Source: Micromonospora andamanensis
GTDB taxonomy: Bacteria; Actinomycetota; Actinomycetes; Mycobacteriales; Micromonosporaceae
Direction: 5' to 3'
Assembly: GCF_016863495.1 (NCBI RefSeq)
Contig: NZ_BOOZ01000047.1
Location: forward strand, 1 to 57,032
Length of the DNA stretch: 57,032 nucleotides
The translations under genes and the position numbers were made by a program. Under the pieces are notes generated by a model. It was not told where the DNA came from. It saw nothing but the letters and a program-made list of their open reading frames with translations, and ran no database searches. Positions 23,180 through 35,100 of the stretch are shown in pieces (the first letter of the stretch is position 1; each line of letters opens with the position of its first letter).

Positions 23180-23761
23180 ATGTATGCGCGAACAAATCAC
23201 CGAACACGGGCAGCGGCGTTGACGCTCGCCGTCGTGTCGCTCGTCGCCGGCTGCGGCCGACAGCAGGCCGAATACCCCGACGACAACCCGGGCGCCCAGA
23301 GCCCGCCCGCACCCATCCGCCCCGCCGTATCGGTGGCGCCGCCCACGGCCGCCGGATTCGACTACGCCGATCCTGGCCGGGTGTGCCGCGCGTTCGTGGC
23401 CGCGTTGTTCAGCGCGGACACCAACCGCGACCCGGGACCAGGCGCGGCCTACCAGCGGGCCGCCGCGTTCATGGACGGTGCGCTCGCCGCGCAGAGTCCG
23501 GCAGCGCAGCGAGACGGCCGGTGGGCAACCTGGGTCGCGCACCGCGCCCGGCTGGCCGTCGAGCAGACGGAGCACGCCGACATCCACCGGCCCCCGGACA
23601 GCAGCGTCGAGGCATACCGCGCCCAGCGGGCCGCGGTCACGCCGGTCGGCGTCGACGGCTGGCGGGGGTGGACCGAGCACAGCACGGTGTACTGCACGCT
23701 GCGCCGTATCGACGTGGGCTGGCGGGTGGCGCAGTACGACCTGGTCCCGGCGAGGCCGTGA
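23180..23761 (+). CDS. Exported lipoprotein, conjugation-associated
   Basis: A 193-residue protein. The N-terminus has a basic stretch, a hydrophobic core and the lipobox LVAGC (residues about 21-25), so the mature protein should be anchored by a lipidated cysteine outside the membrane. The C-terminal 120 residues (RVCRAFVAALFSADTNRDPG, WTEHSTVYCTLRRIDVGWRVAQYDL) resemble the small NTF2-like domains seen in actinobacterial conjugation proteins. The ribosome-binding site is weak. TGATG overlap couples it to the cell-wall hydrolase gene. Confidence 0.75.
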   Translation: MYARTNHRTRAAALTLAVVSLVAGCGRQQAEYPDDNPGAQSPPAPIRPAVSVAPPTAAGFDYADPGRVCRAFVAALFSADTNRDPGPGAAYQRAAAFMDGALAAQSPAAQRDGRWATWVAHRARLAVEQTEHADIHRPPDSSVEAYRAQRAAVTPVGVDGWRGWTEHSTVYCTLRRIDVGWRVAQYDLVPARP

Positions 23762-24831
23762 TGTCCGCCAAGACCCGCAGCCTCTTGGTCCTCGCCGTCA
23801 CCATCTTCGTGCTCGTTCCGCTGGCCCTGGTCGTCGTCACCGCGGTCGTGACGTCGTCGGCCCCGGCGTACGCCTGCATCAGCGGCCCTGCCACGCCGTC
23901 AGCCAGCCCGTCCGGGGCGACGCCGGCAGCCACCTCCACACCGCCGGCATGGCTGGCGGAAGGGTCGTGGGACAGCGAGCAGATCGGCAACGCCGCCGTC
24001 ATCGTCGACGTCGGCGCGCAGCTCAATGTCCCCAGCTTCGGCTGGGTGATCGCCGTGGCCACTGCGATGCAGGAGTCGTCGCTGCGGAACCTGCCCGGCG
24101 GCGACCGCGACTCCCTCGGGCTGTTCCAGCAGCGGCCCAGCCAGGGATGGGGAAGCCCGGAACAGATTCTCGACCCCCGCTACGCGGCGACGAAGTTCTA
24201 CGAGAAGCTCGTGCGCGTTCCCGGCTGGCAGGGCATGTCGCTGACCGCCGCCGCGCAGGCCGTGCAGATCTCCGCCTTCCCCGACGCGTACGCCAAGTGG
24301 CAGTCCGACGCGCAGCGCCTCGTGGACCTGATCACCGCCCGGCTCGGGATCACCTGCACCGTCGGCGCCGGCGGCCCGTGGCAGCTCCCGCTGCCGAAGG
24401 GCAGCTACGCGTTCGTCTCGCCGTACGGAATGCGGTGGGGCCGGATGCACCGTGGTGTCGACCTCGCCGCGCCCACCGGCACCCCGATCCTCGCCGCCGC
24501 CGCCGGCACCGTCACAAGCGCCGAATGCACAAGCCCCTACTGCGACCGGCCTGGAAGTCCGAACACACCCGGTTGTGGGCTGACGGTGGAGATCGACCAC
24601 GGCGGCGGCGTGGGCACCACCTACTGCCATGCCAGCTCGCTAAACGTTCGGGCCGGTGACCGTGTCACCGCTGGCCAGCAGATCGGGCGGGTCGGGTCGA
24701 CCGGCCACTCAAGTGGTCCTCACCTGCATTTTCAGGTGCACCAGCCGGCTCCGCCCATCTCGAACGCCACGACCATCGACCCGGTCCCGTACATGCGTGG
24801 CGTTGGTGCGGATCTGCAAGGAACAGGCTGA
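23761..24831 (+). CDS. Cell-wall hydrolase: transglycosylase-like plus M23 peptidase
   Basis: A 356-residue secreted or membrane-anchored enzyme (hydrophobic segment 8-31). Residues about 68-195 look like a lysozyme-fold domain with a candidate catalytic E105 (AMQESSLRN) and LGLFQQRPSQGWG. Residues about 205-345 are an M23 metallopeptidase with H230 and D234 (MHRGVDLAAP), H290 and HLHF (H321, H323). Such two-domain enzymes (VirB1/TraL-like function) open peptidoglycan locally for the transfer channel. Last of two coupled genes; 147 bp separate it from the next. Confidence 0.93.
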   Translation: MSAKTRSLLVLAVTIFVLVPLALVVVTAVVTSSAPAYACISGPATPSASPSGATPAATSTPPAWLAEGSWDSEQIGNAAVIVDVGAQLNVPSFGWVIAVATAMQESSLRNLPGGDRDSLGLFQQRPSQGWGSPEQILDPRYAATKFYEKLVRVPGWQGMSLTAAAQAVQISAFPDAYAKWQSDAQRLVDLITARLGITCTVGAGGPWQLPLPKGSYAFVSPYGMRWGRMHRGVDLAAPTGTPILAAAAGTVTSAECTSPYCDRPGSPNTPGCGLTVEIDHGGGVGTTYCHASSLNVRAGDRVTAGQQIGRVGSTGHSSGPHLHFQVHQPAPPISNATTIDPVPYMRGVGADLQGTG

Positions 24832-24978
24832 ATCGCAGGCTTTGTGGTGTTTTCCGGTGTCCGGTCGGCCCCGAGCGCCTCCGGGCCCGCGCCTGATCGG
24901 GCGCTCCCACTTTCCCCTCTTCTCCGCACCGCCGGCGCCGGTGGTCGAGCGACGTGTTGACACCCAAGGAGTTTGGCG

Positions 24979-26157
24979 ATGGATGAGCGCACGGCAGCCG
25001 TAGCGCTGCGGGCGATGGCCCCGCGCCTGATGGGCGCACCGACCGACACGCTCGCGGCAGCGGCGGCATCCGCCTGGAACGCCCACCGCGACGGCACCGT
25101 CATGCAGGTCCCGGCCATGCGCGCGGTCGTCGACGTGGCCTGGCGGCCGGGCCATCGCGCGGGCGTGCAGCGTGGACAGCAGGTAACCGGCGCTTTCCTG
25201 GCCACCGCGATTTTGCGCCGTGCGGAACCGGCCCAGCCGGGGATGACCGGGTTCCACCGCCTTGTCGCCAACTGGCTGCACGCCGCCCGGGTGGAGCCGG
25301 AGAGCCTGCGCGATTATCTGACCCGCGCGGGTTGGCAGCAGGCCGCGACGAAACCGGGGGGCGACGTCTTCGCCCGCGAGGCGCGGCACCACGGCAGCCC
25401 GCACCGGCCCGAGATCACCGTGCCGCAAGCCCGGCCCGAGGACCACGAGCTGGCAGTGCTCACCGCCGCCACCCTTCTCGCCGGGCTGGAGCAGCGCGAG
25501 GTCGCTCAGGTGCTCGAAGACCTCGCCCCTACCCAACCGGCTCGCGCGCCGATGAGCCCGCAGGCGCTCGACCTGCTCCGCATGGCGTATCAGGCGACCA
25601 AGGAAGTCACCCTCGCCGCCCCGACCGTGCTAGACCAGGGGCCGCACCACAACGACTACCGGGTAGCGCTCGGGGACTGGACCGACGACACCGAGGCCGG
25701 CCGCCTCGCAGCTGCCGTCCGGGTGGGGTACGTCCACGGCTTCCGCGACGGGCACAGCGACGCGAGTTGGTCGGTGGCGGGCCGGATGCTCACCGCAGTC
25801 GACAACCTGGTTCCCGAGCACGTCCAGCGTGCTGTCCTCATCGACGGTCGCAGCGGATTCGACTGGTTGCGCGCCGCCGAGGTGGACGCGCGGTGGGCGG
25901 CGGAAGCAGACATGCTCGGCCGCGTCTCCAACCCCGGGTACCACAGCCCGCCCGGTGCGGCTCCGCTCATCTCCTTCCCGGCAGCCGCACCCAGCACCTC
26001 CGATGCCGCCGCAGCCACCACACATCGCGCCCCCGCAGCCCGGCTGGCGTTCGGCCCCCTCCGCGTCGATCCGGCAGGGCAGAACGCCACGTCCACCTCC
26101 GGGCATTTGCCCGACGCGCCACACCGGCTACCGCCCACCCCGCGGAACGTCCGATGA
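24979..26157 (+). CDS. Hypothetical protein, 392 residues
   Basis: ATG at 24979 with AAGGAG 7 nt upstream. The body is helical, with one region (AAAVRVGYVHGFRDGHSDASWSVAGRM) that may be a conserved core. The last 80 residues are Pro/Ala-rich and disordered. There are no membrane segments or catalytic motifs. Its TGA overlaps an ATG at 26154 (ATGA), from which the frame of the giant downstream gene runs, implying translational coupling. It probably belongs with the giant methylase-helicase gene in one transcript. Confidence 0.75.
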   Translation: MDERTAAVALRAMAPRLMGAPTDTLAAAAASAWNAHRDGTVMQVPAMRAVVDVAWRPGHRAGVQRGQQVTGAFLATAILRRAEPAQPGMTGFHRLVANWLHAARVEPESLRDYLTRAGWQQAATKPGGDVFAREARHHGSPHRPEITVPQARPEDHELAVLTAATLLAGLEQREVAQVLEDLAPTQPARAPMSPQALDLLRMAYQATKEVTLAAPTVLDQGPHHNDYRVALGDWTDDTEAGRLAAAVRVGYVHGFRDGHSDASWSVAGRMLTAVDNLVPEHVQRAVLIDGRSGFDWLRAAEVDARWAAEADMLGRVSNPGYHSPPGAAPLISFPAAAPSTSDAAAATTHRAPAARLAFGPLRVDPAGQNATSTSGHLPDAPHRLPPTPRNVR

Positions 26158-29100
26158 CCAGCCCGTCGAACCACCGAGAAAACCCGGCGACGGATTTGAC
26201 GGACGGCCCCGACGCCGCGCCACACTATGAGTACGCAGCGGAGGAGCCCAAGGATGCTGAACCTGTACGGAGCACAGGCCAAGGAGCACTGGACGCAGAC
26301 CTGGCCGGACCGGGTTCGGGAGATGGAGGACCCGGAGGCGTTCTTCGCCCGACTGGGCCAGGACATCGAGGCCGCGATCGAGACGACGACGCGGACGCTC
26401 GCGGGCCCGGCCCCGGCCGGGGAGGGCTACCTGAGCAGGCTCCAGCGGCTCAACACCGCCCGCCACGAGGCGGAGAGCCACGTGATGCGGCGAATGGTCT
26501 ACCTGGAACCCGACGAGACGGAGTAGACCCGGACCGCCTCCGATTCCGGCCGAACGGGCAGCGTGACCTTGCGCCGTCGGGGGAACGCGAACGGGTCGAG
26601 GCGAACCTCGCCGCCGTCCGGATCCTGCGTGCCCTGCGGGCCGAGCAGCGGCCCGCGACGGCGGCCGAGCAGGCACAGCTCGCCCGGTGGTCCGGGTGGG
26701 GCGCCACCCCGCAGCTCTTCGACGAGCGGGACAAGTACGCGCACCGGTTCGCCGACGAGCGCGCCGAGCTGCGCGAGCTGCTCGGCGACGACGGCTACCA
26801 GGCGGCCAGGACCACGACGCTCAACGCCCACTACACCGACGCGGCCTACGTCGCCGCGATGTGGGATGCCCTGCGCGCCCTCGGCCTGACCAGCGGCAGG
26901 GTCCTCGAACCCGGCTGTGGCAGCGGCAACATGATCGGCCTGGCACCTGAGGGCATGCAGATGGTCGGGGTGGAACTGGACCCGACCACCGCAGCGATCG
27001 CCCAGGCGTTGTACCCGGACGCCCGGATCCTCGCCGAGTCGTTCGCCGACACCCGCATCAGCGAAGGCGCCTTCGACGCCGCGATCGGAAACGTCCCCTT
27101 CGGCAGCCACAAGCCCCACGACCCGCAGTACAACCCGGACCGCCGGCACTCCATCCACAACCACTTCCTGCTCAAGTCACTGCACCTGGTACGGCCCGGT
27201 GGCATCGTCGCCCTGATCACCTCCCGCTACACGATGGATGGCACCGACGACGCCCACCAGCAGGCCCGCGCACAGATGGCGGACCTGGCTGACCTCGTCG
27301 GCGCCGTCCGGCTACCCGCCACCGCGCACGCCGTGGCGGCCGGCACCGAGGTCGTCACCGACCTACTGATCCTGCGCCGCCGCTCGCCCGAGGCCACGCC
27401 CACGTCTGCCACCTGGCTGACCGCCCGTGCGACCGAGCTGCCCGGCGCCCGCGAGGGAATCGCACCGGCCAGCATCCCGGTCAACGAATACTTCCTCGCC
27501 CACCCCGACCTGGTGCTGGGAGAAAGCCTCGTCGACAGCAGCCGCCACGGGCCCGCACTCACCGTCCGGGGCACCGGGCCGACCGGTCCGGCACTCGTCG
27601 AGGCGCTGCGTCACATCACCACCGACGCACGCAGCCGCGGTCTCGTCGTCACCCCCGCTGCCCGGGCCGTCGAGGACCAGCCCGACGTGGTGTTCCACAG
27701 CGACCTCCAACAGCAGGAAGGGCTTTTCCAGGATCTCGGCGACGGACGGTTCACCCAGATCCGCAACGGCCGCCCGGCCCGCCACGACCCACCCAAGACC
27801 CAGATCGCGGAACTGCGGTCGCTGATCCGACTACGCGAAACCGTGGTCGCACTGCTCGACGAAGAGGCCGCGCATCGCGAGGACACCCCCACGATGGCCA
27901 GGCTGCGCGCCGACCTTAACCGCTACTACGACACCTACGTCTCCCTGTATGGCCACATCAACCGGTACAAGTCCTCCACCAGCACCCGCCGGGACGTGAA
28001 GACCGGTCAGCAGGTCGAGAGCGAGCAACGCCGGTACCCGCCGATGGGCGGATTCCGCTCCGACCCGTTCTGGCCGTACGTCGCCGCGCTGGAGGACTTC
28101 GACGACGAGACGCAGGAAAGCAGCAAAGCCGACATCTTCCGGGGCCGGGTCGTTGTCCCCCCGACGCCGGCCACCCGCGCGGAATCGCCAGACGACGCCC
28201 TCGTCATCTGCTGGGACACCTACAACGAGATCCGCCTCGACCACATCGCCCAACTACTCGACCTCGACAACGAGGAACAGGCCCGCCAGGCGCTCGGCGA
28301 CCTGGTCTACGACGAGCCCGGCACCGGGCGGCTGGTTCGCAAGACGGAGTACCTGTCCGGCAACGTCCGGCGCAAACTCGCCGATGCCCAGGCCGCCGCC
28401 GAAACCGACGAACGGTTCGCCACCAACGTCGAGGCGCTGCGCCGGGTCGTACCACGAGATCTCACCGCCGGCGAGATCGAGGCCCGCCTCGGCTCCCCGT
28501 GGATCGACGCCAGCTACGTCCAGCAGTTCCTGCGCGAGATCCTGGAAGACGACCGGATCACGGTCAGCAACATCGGCGCCCGCTGGGCCGTCAGCGGCGG
28601 CAGCAAGGACACCGTGCTCGCCCACACGGTGTGGGGCACGAAGGCCCGTTGCGCCCAGGATCTCGCCGCGAACTTGCTCAACAGCCAGACCATCGAGGTC
28701 ACCAAGACCAAAGACCTCGGTGGTGGCAAGAAGACCACGGTCAAAGACACCGAGGCCACCGCGTTCGCCCAGGCCAAAGCGCAGCAACTCGACGCCCGCT
28801 TTCGTGCCTGGTTGTGGGAGGAGCCGCAGCGCGGCACCGCCCTCGGCAAGACCTACAACGACCGATTCAACGCCCTCGTTCCACAGTCCTTCGACGGCGA
28901 GACCGTCACCGCGCCGGGCATGTCCGCCGCCTACCGCCTGCGCCCACACCAGATGGCGGCCGTCGCCCGGATCCGGAACACCCCCGGCGTCGGGCTGTTC
29001 CACGGCACCGGCGCCGGCAAGACGCTAGAAATGATCGTGGGCGGGATGGAACTGGTCCGCCTCGGGCTGGTCAGCAAACCCGCATACGTCGTCCCGAAGG

Positions 29101-32100
29101 ACGTGCTCGGCCAATTCCAACGCGAGTTCCTCCGCGCCTACCCCCGAGCCCGGATACTTGCCGCGGACTCCGAAGACCTCCGAGGCCACAAGCGCCGCCA
29201 GTTCGTGGCCCGCTGCTCGACCGGCACATGGGACGCCATCATCCTGTCCCACAACGCGTTCAAGAAGATCCCGGTCAGCAAAGGCGTTCAGGTCGACTAC
29301 CTGAACGCCCAACTCGACCGCCTCAAGGCACACCTCGCCAACGCCGAAGACGCCGACCGGTTCACCGTCAAGGACATCGAGAAGCAGGTCGAAAACCTGA
29401 AGGAGGAGATCAAGGAACTGCTGGCCAAGCCCAGCGACGCGGGCGTCGAGTTCGAGCGCACCGGAATCGGATACCTATTCATCGACGAAGCCCATACCTA
29501 CAAGAACCTGCGGGTGATCTCATCCATCACCGAGCTTGCCCACAAAGGCAACCAGATCACCGCCGACCTGGACATGAAGCTCGGCTACCTGCGCCGCACC
29601 TACGGCCGCCGGGTGGTCACCCTCGCGACGGCGACACCGCTCGACAACTCGCCGGCCGAGATCATGACCATGATCAAATACGCTGCGCCTGAGCTGCTGG
29701 CCGACGCCGGCATCGAAGAGGACGACCAGTTCCACGCCACCTTCATCCAACCCCGACGCCGCGTGGAGATGACCGCCGACGGAAGCCGCTTCGAGTCCAA
29801 GACCCGCTACGCCCGCTTCGTCAACATCCCCGAGCTGCAACGACTGCTCTTCAGCTTCGCCGACATCAAGACAAAGAAGGACCTCAAGCTCGGCGAACCG
29901 ACCATCATCGGCGGCCAGCAGGAGATCCTGTCCGTCCCCGCCTCCGCGGAACTCCGCGAGCACATGGCGGGACTTGCGATGCGCGCCCGCGTGGTGACCG
30001 GCGGCAAACCTCCGCTGCGCCGAACGGTCAACGGGGAGATGAAGGAAGACAACATCCTGTGGATCTCCAACGACGGCCGAGCGGGATCGCTGGACCTGCG
30101 CCTTGTCGGCAGGTCGACCCGAGAGACACAGAAGGTCGACGTCACCGCCGACCGCATCGCCGAGATCTGGGCCGAACACAAGGACGATGTCTACTTCGAC
30201 GAGAACGGGGAGCCTGAACCACGACGGGGCAGCCTCATCCTGGTCTTCTGCGACCTCGGCGTGCCCAAGGATGGCTGGAACGTCTACGAAGAGCTGCGTG
30301 ACAAGCTTGTGGACCGGGGTATCCCGGCCGGAGAAATCCGGTTCGCCCAGGAAGCCAAGGACCAGAGGAAAAAGGCACAGCTCCAGCAGGATGCCCGGAA
30401 CGGCAAGATCTCCGTCCTCGTCGGCAGCCGGGCCAAACTCGGTACCGGCGTCAACATCCAACGGCGGGTCATCGCCATCTTCCAGATGGACCCCACCTGG
30501 AAACTCACGCCCATCACCCAGAGCTTGGGACGCGGCCAACGTCAAGGCAATGCCAACCCGGCCATCCACCACATCTTCCTGGTCACCGAGAACTCCTACG
30601 ACCCGTTCTTCTGGCAGAAGGTCGACACCAAAGCCAAGTTCACCGACCAGATCCTCGACCAGAACAACACCGCCCGCACCATCGACGCCGTCGAGGACGA
30701 CAACGGCGGGCGGATCGAACCCGCCGTCATGTTCGCCGTCGGCGCCGGACGACCCGAACTGTTGGAACTCGCCCGAGTCGAAGAGACCTTCAGCGCCCTG
30801 GAACTAGAACGGCGCATCTGGCACAACGAACAGTTCACCTTCAAGACCACCATCGCGCAAAGCCATCGGACAATCGCCGACCTCGAACAGAGAATCCAGC
30901 AGGCAGAACAGGTCATCGCCCGCCGCCCCGACCTGCGCGGCGACGCCTTCTCCATCACCCTCGCCGACCGCACCTACGACCGGCGCGTCGACGCGGGCGC
31001 CGCGCTCATCGGCGGCCTGCAAGCCGCCGTCCGTAACCTCCCGCGCGGCGGCAAGAAACACCTCCAACTCGGCGCGTTGGGGCCGTTCCCGCTCAGCGCC
31101 CTGGTCGACTACCCCGTCATCGGACCAACCAGCGTCACGATCACCCTGCACGACGTGCCGGAGGGGATGCTCTGGCTCGACGCCAAAGACCTACCCGACC
31201 AGGACCCCACCGGACTCATCCGCAAGATCGAAAACCGGCTGACCAACGTCGAGGCCATCCGCCAGCGCGACACCGAGCACATCGAACGCCTCCGCGCCAA
31301 CATCGAGCAGGCAGAAAGCCGTGTCGGGCAACCCTTCCCCCGACAGGACGAACTCGACCAGAACGCGGCACGGCTACGGGAACTTCAGGCAGACCTGAAA
31401 ATCCTTGACGGACCCATCGCGGCCCCAGAGTCCTCGCCCGACCCCGTCGACGTCGACCTGCCCACGACGGCGGTCACATCGGCCCCCACCACCCGGGGTA
31501 GCACTGGCGGCTCCACCCGGGCGAGCGACCTGACGACCGCGCCCGACACCGACTCCCGCAGCATCGGCCGAGACAGCCAGGACGAGGCTACGTCCCAGCC
31601 GGAAGGAAACATCGCCGACGAGCCGCACCCGCAACAGCCCGAGGTCGCCCAGCCGGCATTCCGGGCCGACCACCCGGCGATCGCCGCACTGCTGGTACGC
31701 GCCCTCGACGACAACCTGCTGCGGCAGACAGCCCGCGTCAACGAACTGGACAACTTCGCCCACGTGGTCGGTCCCTGGCTCAGCGACCAGATGATGGCCG
31801 CGTTCGATGACGACCCGAACAGCGAACTGGCCCGCGCCTACCTCGCCGACACCCGCGTCGCCCGCCAGATCCAGCAACTGGTCACCGAGCAACTGTGGAA
31901 CCGTGTGCGCCACCACGACGACGCGCTCCCTGGCAGTGCCGAAACCAGCACCGAGACGCCAACCGATCACTCGCCCGATGATCACACCAGTGAGGCCGCA
32001 CGGTCAGACCCGTCGTCGGCTCCAGACGCCGCAGATGCGACCCACGCTCCACCCAACTCACCCGCCGTCGACAACGGTGAGCAGCGCACCCCCGACCGGG

Positions 32101-35100
32101 GCCAGCCCGACGCCGATCGCGCGAACCGCTCCGCGCAATCCGAGGCCGACGCGGATCGCGACGGTGCCGCCGTAACACCGGTCCAGCACCGCCCGAATGC
32201 CGTACCAGCATCCGCGCACGACGACGCCATACCCGTCGCGGGCGAGGGGCCCGATGCGTTGGGCAAGCCCCGGCACGAACGGCAGGGCCAGTCCGAGCAC
32301 GCGCTGCCCGAGACGCAGCGTGCTCGCCGTGGGCACCCGTTCTACCCACCCGCCGACCTCGCCGTGCCGGCGTTGTACGCCACCGAGCAGCAGCCCAACG
32401 GCGACAAGATCATTTATTTGCACTACTTCGGTGGTGGCAACGACTGGTGGATTGCCGAGTACGACCCACCCACCGGGGAGGGCTTCGGCTACGCCTGCAT
32501 CAACGGCGACGCCGACAACGCGGAATGGGGTTACCACAGCCTGGTCGAACTCGAACAGATCCGCAGGGGCCTCCTGATCATCGAGCGAGACCTGCACTGG
32601 ACTCCCAGACCGGCCCGCGAGCTGCGCCTACCCGGTTGGCGAGCCGACACCGGCCCGATCGCCACCCCCGCCGAGGCATCCGCGCCAACAGAACCGGTCG
32701 AACCGGTCCGCGGTCCCGCAGCCGAAGCTTCGGAATCCCCAACGCTGGACAGAACAGCGTCCGACAAGGCGTCCACCGCAACACCGGCCTCGGTCGCGCC
32801 GGCCGCACCAGCTTTGCCCGACGAGGATGACCAGGCCATCGCCGGACCTGCCCGACAGCCGCAGACCGCAAGCCCGGCCGTACAGGACGAAGGCAGCAGC
32901 ACTGCCGCGACCTCAGTAGGCGAGACGCCCTCCGCCGGCCAGGAACCGCCGCCATCCCTCACCACAGTGCCCCCTGCCGCCGCCGGCGCCGCCGCTACGC
33001 CCACACCCGGCGGTACTCCCGCGCTCGCCCCGGACATCGCGGCATCATTCGCCGGGGGCACTCCCTACACGAGCCGCAACCGGATCCGTGGTCCGCTGCG
33101 TGGCACCAAGACAGCGGCGAACCAGCTCATGCGCCTGCCCCGCTGGAAGACGATCATCCAGTCACCGGGCGGGCAGTACCAGGCCGAGAAGGACCTCGCC
33201 CACACCATCGACGAGTTCAAGACACTCACGGTCGACGACAGCGACCCGCGCGAGATCCTCGACCTGTCCGTACGCCTCGCACGCCAGTCCAGAGACCTGC
33301 GCGCGGCCCGAGACCACCCCGGCGTCGACCCCGTCCTAGCGATGCTGGACAACCTCGCCCGGATCTCGTCCATGCTCGCAACGGACCTCGTGGCCACGGC
33401 TGTGACCCCGAAGCGGTGGCAGCGAGTCTTCCCCGACGCCCCGGCCCGCCCACTTCCACAGGCCGACCCAATCCCAGCAACCGAACCCGCCGGCACCGAA
33501 CAGGTGACCCCGCACTGCACGGTCGAACCCTCCGCGCCAGCGCTTGGCCCTGCCGCCGCGCCGGGCGAGGCGGCGACCGAACTGCTGACCACGCCGCCAC
33601 CAGCCCTCGACTCGCGACCGACACCCGCGGCGACGACTCCACCCATCGACGTCGGCGCGGCAGGGGCGGACGAACCCGCCGCCATTCCGGACACCGCCGT
33701 GGCCGAGGCCGGCGAGACATGGATCACCCGTATCCAGATCACCGTCGACAGTACGGGCGTCACCGTCACCGGCACCCGGGGAGGACCACGCGAAGACGGA
33801 CTGCGCTCCCTACTGAAGGGACACCGGTTCCGCTACATCGACGGTCAGTGGCGGTACTTCGGGCGACGCGCCGACCGTGACCACGCGGTGAGCGAGATCC
33901 AAGCCTGGTTGCAGGAACAGGACCAAGCGGACAAGAGGGTAAGTCGTCGGGCGCCGCAGTTCCCGCCGACCGAGCAACAGCAACGCATCATCGACGCCTA
34001 CCAGCAGGGTAAGACGATCGTGGTGCAAGCCCTCGCCGGTACCGGTAAGACCTCCACGCTGCAAATGCTGGCCCATCTCGATGACCGCCGCATCGCCTAC
34101 ATCGCCTTCAACCGCAGCATCGCTGACGAGGCCAAGCGGAAGTTCCCGCGCAACGTCACGGCCGACACCTCCCACGCCTTCGCGCGGGCCGGACTTCAGA
34201 ACTCGCCCCTGCGCGACAAGGTCTCCAAGGTCGGGCCGCGCGGCGAAGGCGCCCAGTGGCCGGAAGAGTGGGCAGAGGTCCTCGGAGTGAGTGCCCCGCT
34301 CGGCCCACAGGCGCTTGCCCCCGAGGCGGTCGCCCGGCTCGTCATGGCCACGGTGCGCAAGTTCCGGGAGAGCGACGACGACAAGATCGCGCCTCGACAC
34401 CTCCCCGACAGCCTCCACCAACCCGACGGGCAGACCGTCGCCGCCGCCGTGCTGGCCCTCGCCGAGCGTGCCTGGGCCGACCTCAACGACCCGGACGGCC
34501 GGCTCCGGATGCGGCACGACGACTACCTCAAGATCTGGGCGCTGGGCCGGCCGCGCCTGCCGTACGACGTGATCTTCTTCGACGAGGCCCAGGACATCGC
34601 CCCGGTACTCGGGAAGGTCATCAAAGACCAACCGGTGCAGACCGTCGTCGTCGGCGACTCGAACCAGTCGATCTACGCGTTCCGCGGCGCTGTCGACGCC
34701 CTGCGAGGATGGCCAGCGGACATCACCTTGCCCTTGACCCAGAGCTTTCGCTTCGGACCGGCCGTCGCCGACATCGGCAACCAGTTCCTCGCCCGGCTCG
34801 ACTCGCCATGGCGCCTGGCCGGCAACCCCGCGCTCACCTCCACCATCGGTGCCGTCACCGAACCAGACGCGATCCTCGCCTGGACCAACGCCGGAGCCGT
34901 CGCGAGCGTGTTCGAGTCGTTCGACGCCGGCCGCCGCGTCGCCCTCGTCGGCGGAGGACGCGCCATCGAGGACATCGCCAAGGCCGCCAAAGACCTGCAA
35001 GCAGGCCGCCGAACCACACACCCCGAGCTGGCCAACTTCGCTCACTGGGATGAGGTACGCGAATACGTCGAATCCGATGACGACGCTCAGTCCTTGCGCG

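Noticed and set aside
25332..26153. Upstream continuation of the giant frame before 26154
   Set aside because: This stretch is out of frame with the well-supported gene 24979-26157 and is Arg/Pro-rich; the first sensible start is the ATGA-coupled ATG at 26154.
29520..30572. 350-residue leftward open frame inside the SNF2 helicase region
   Set aside because: Antisense shadow; the plus strand carries intact helicase motifs.
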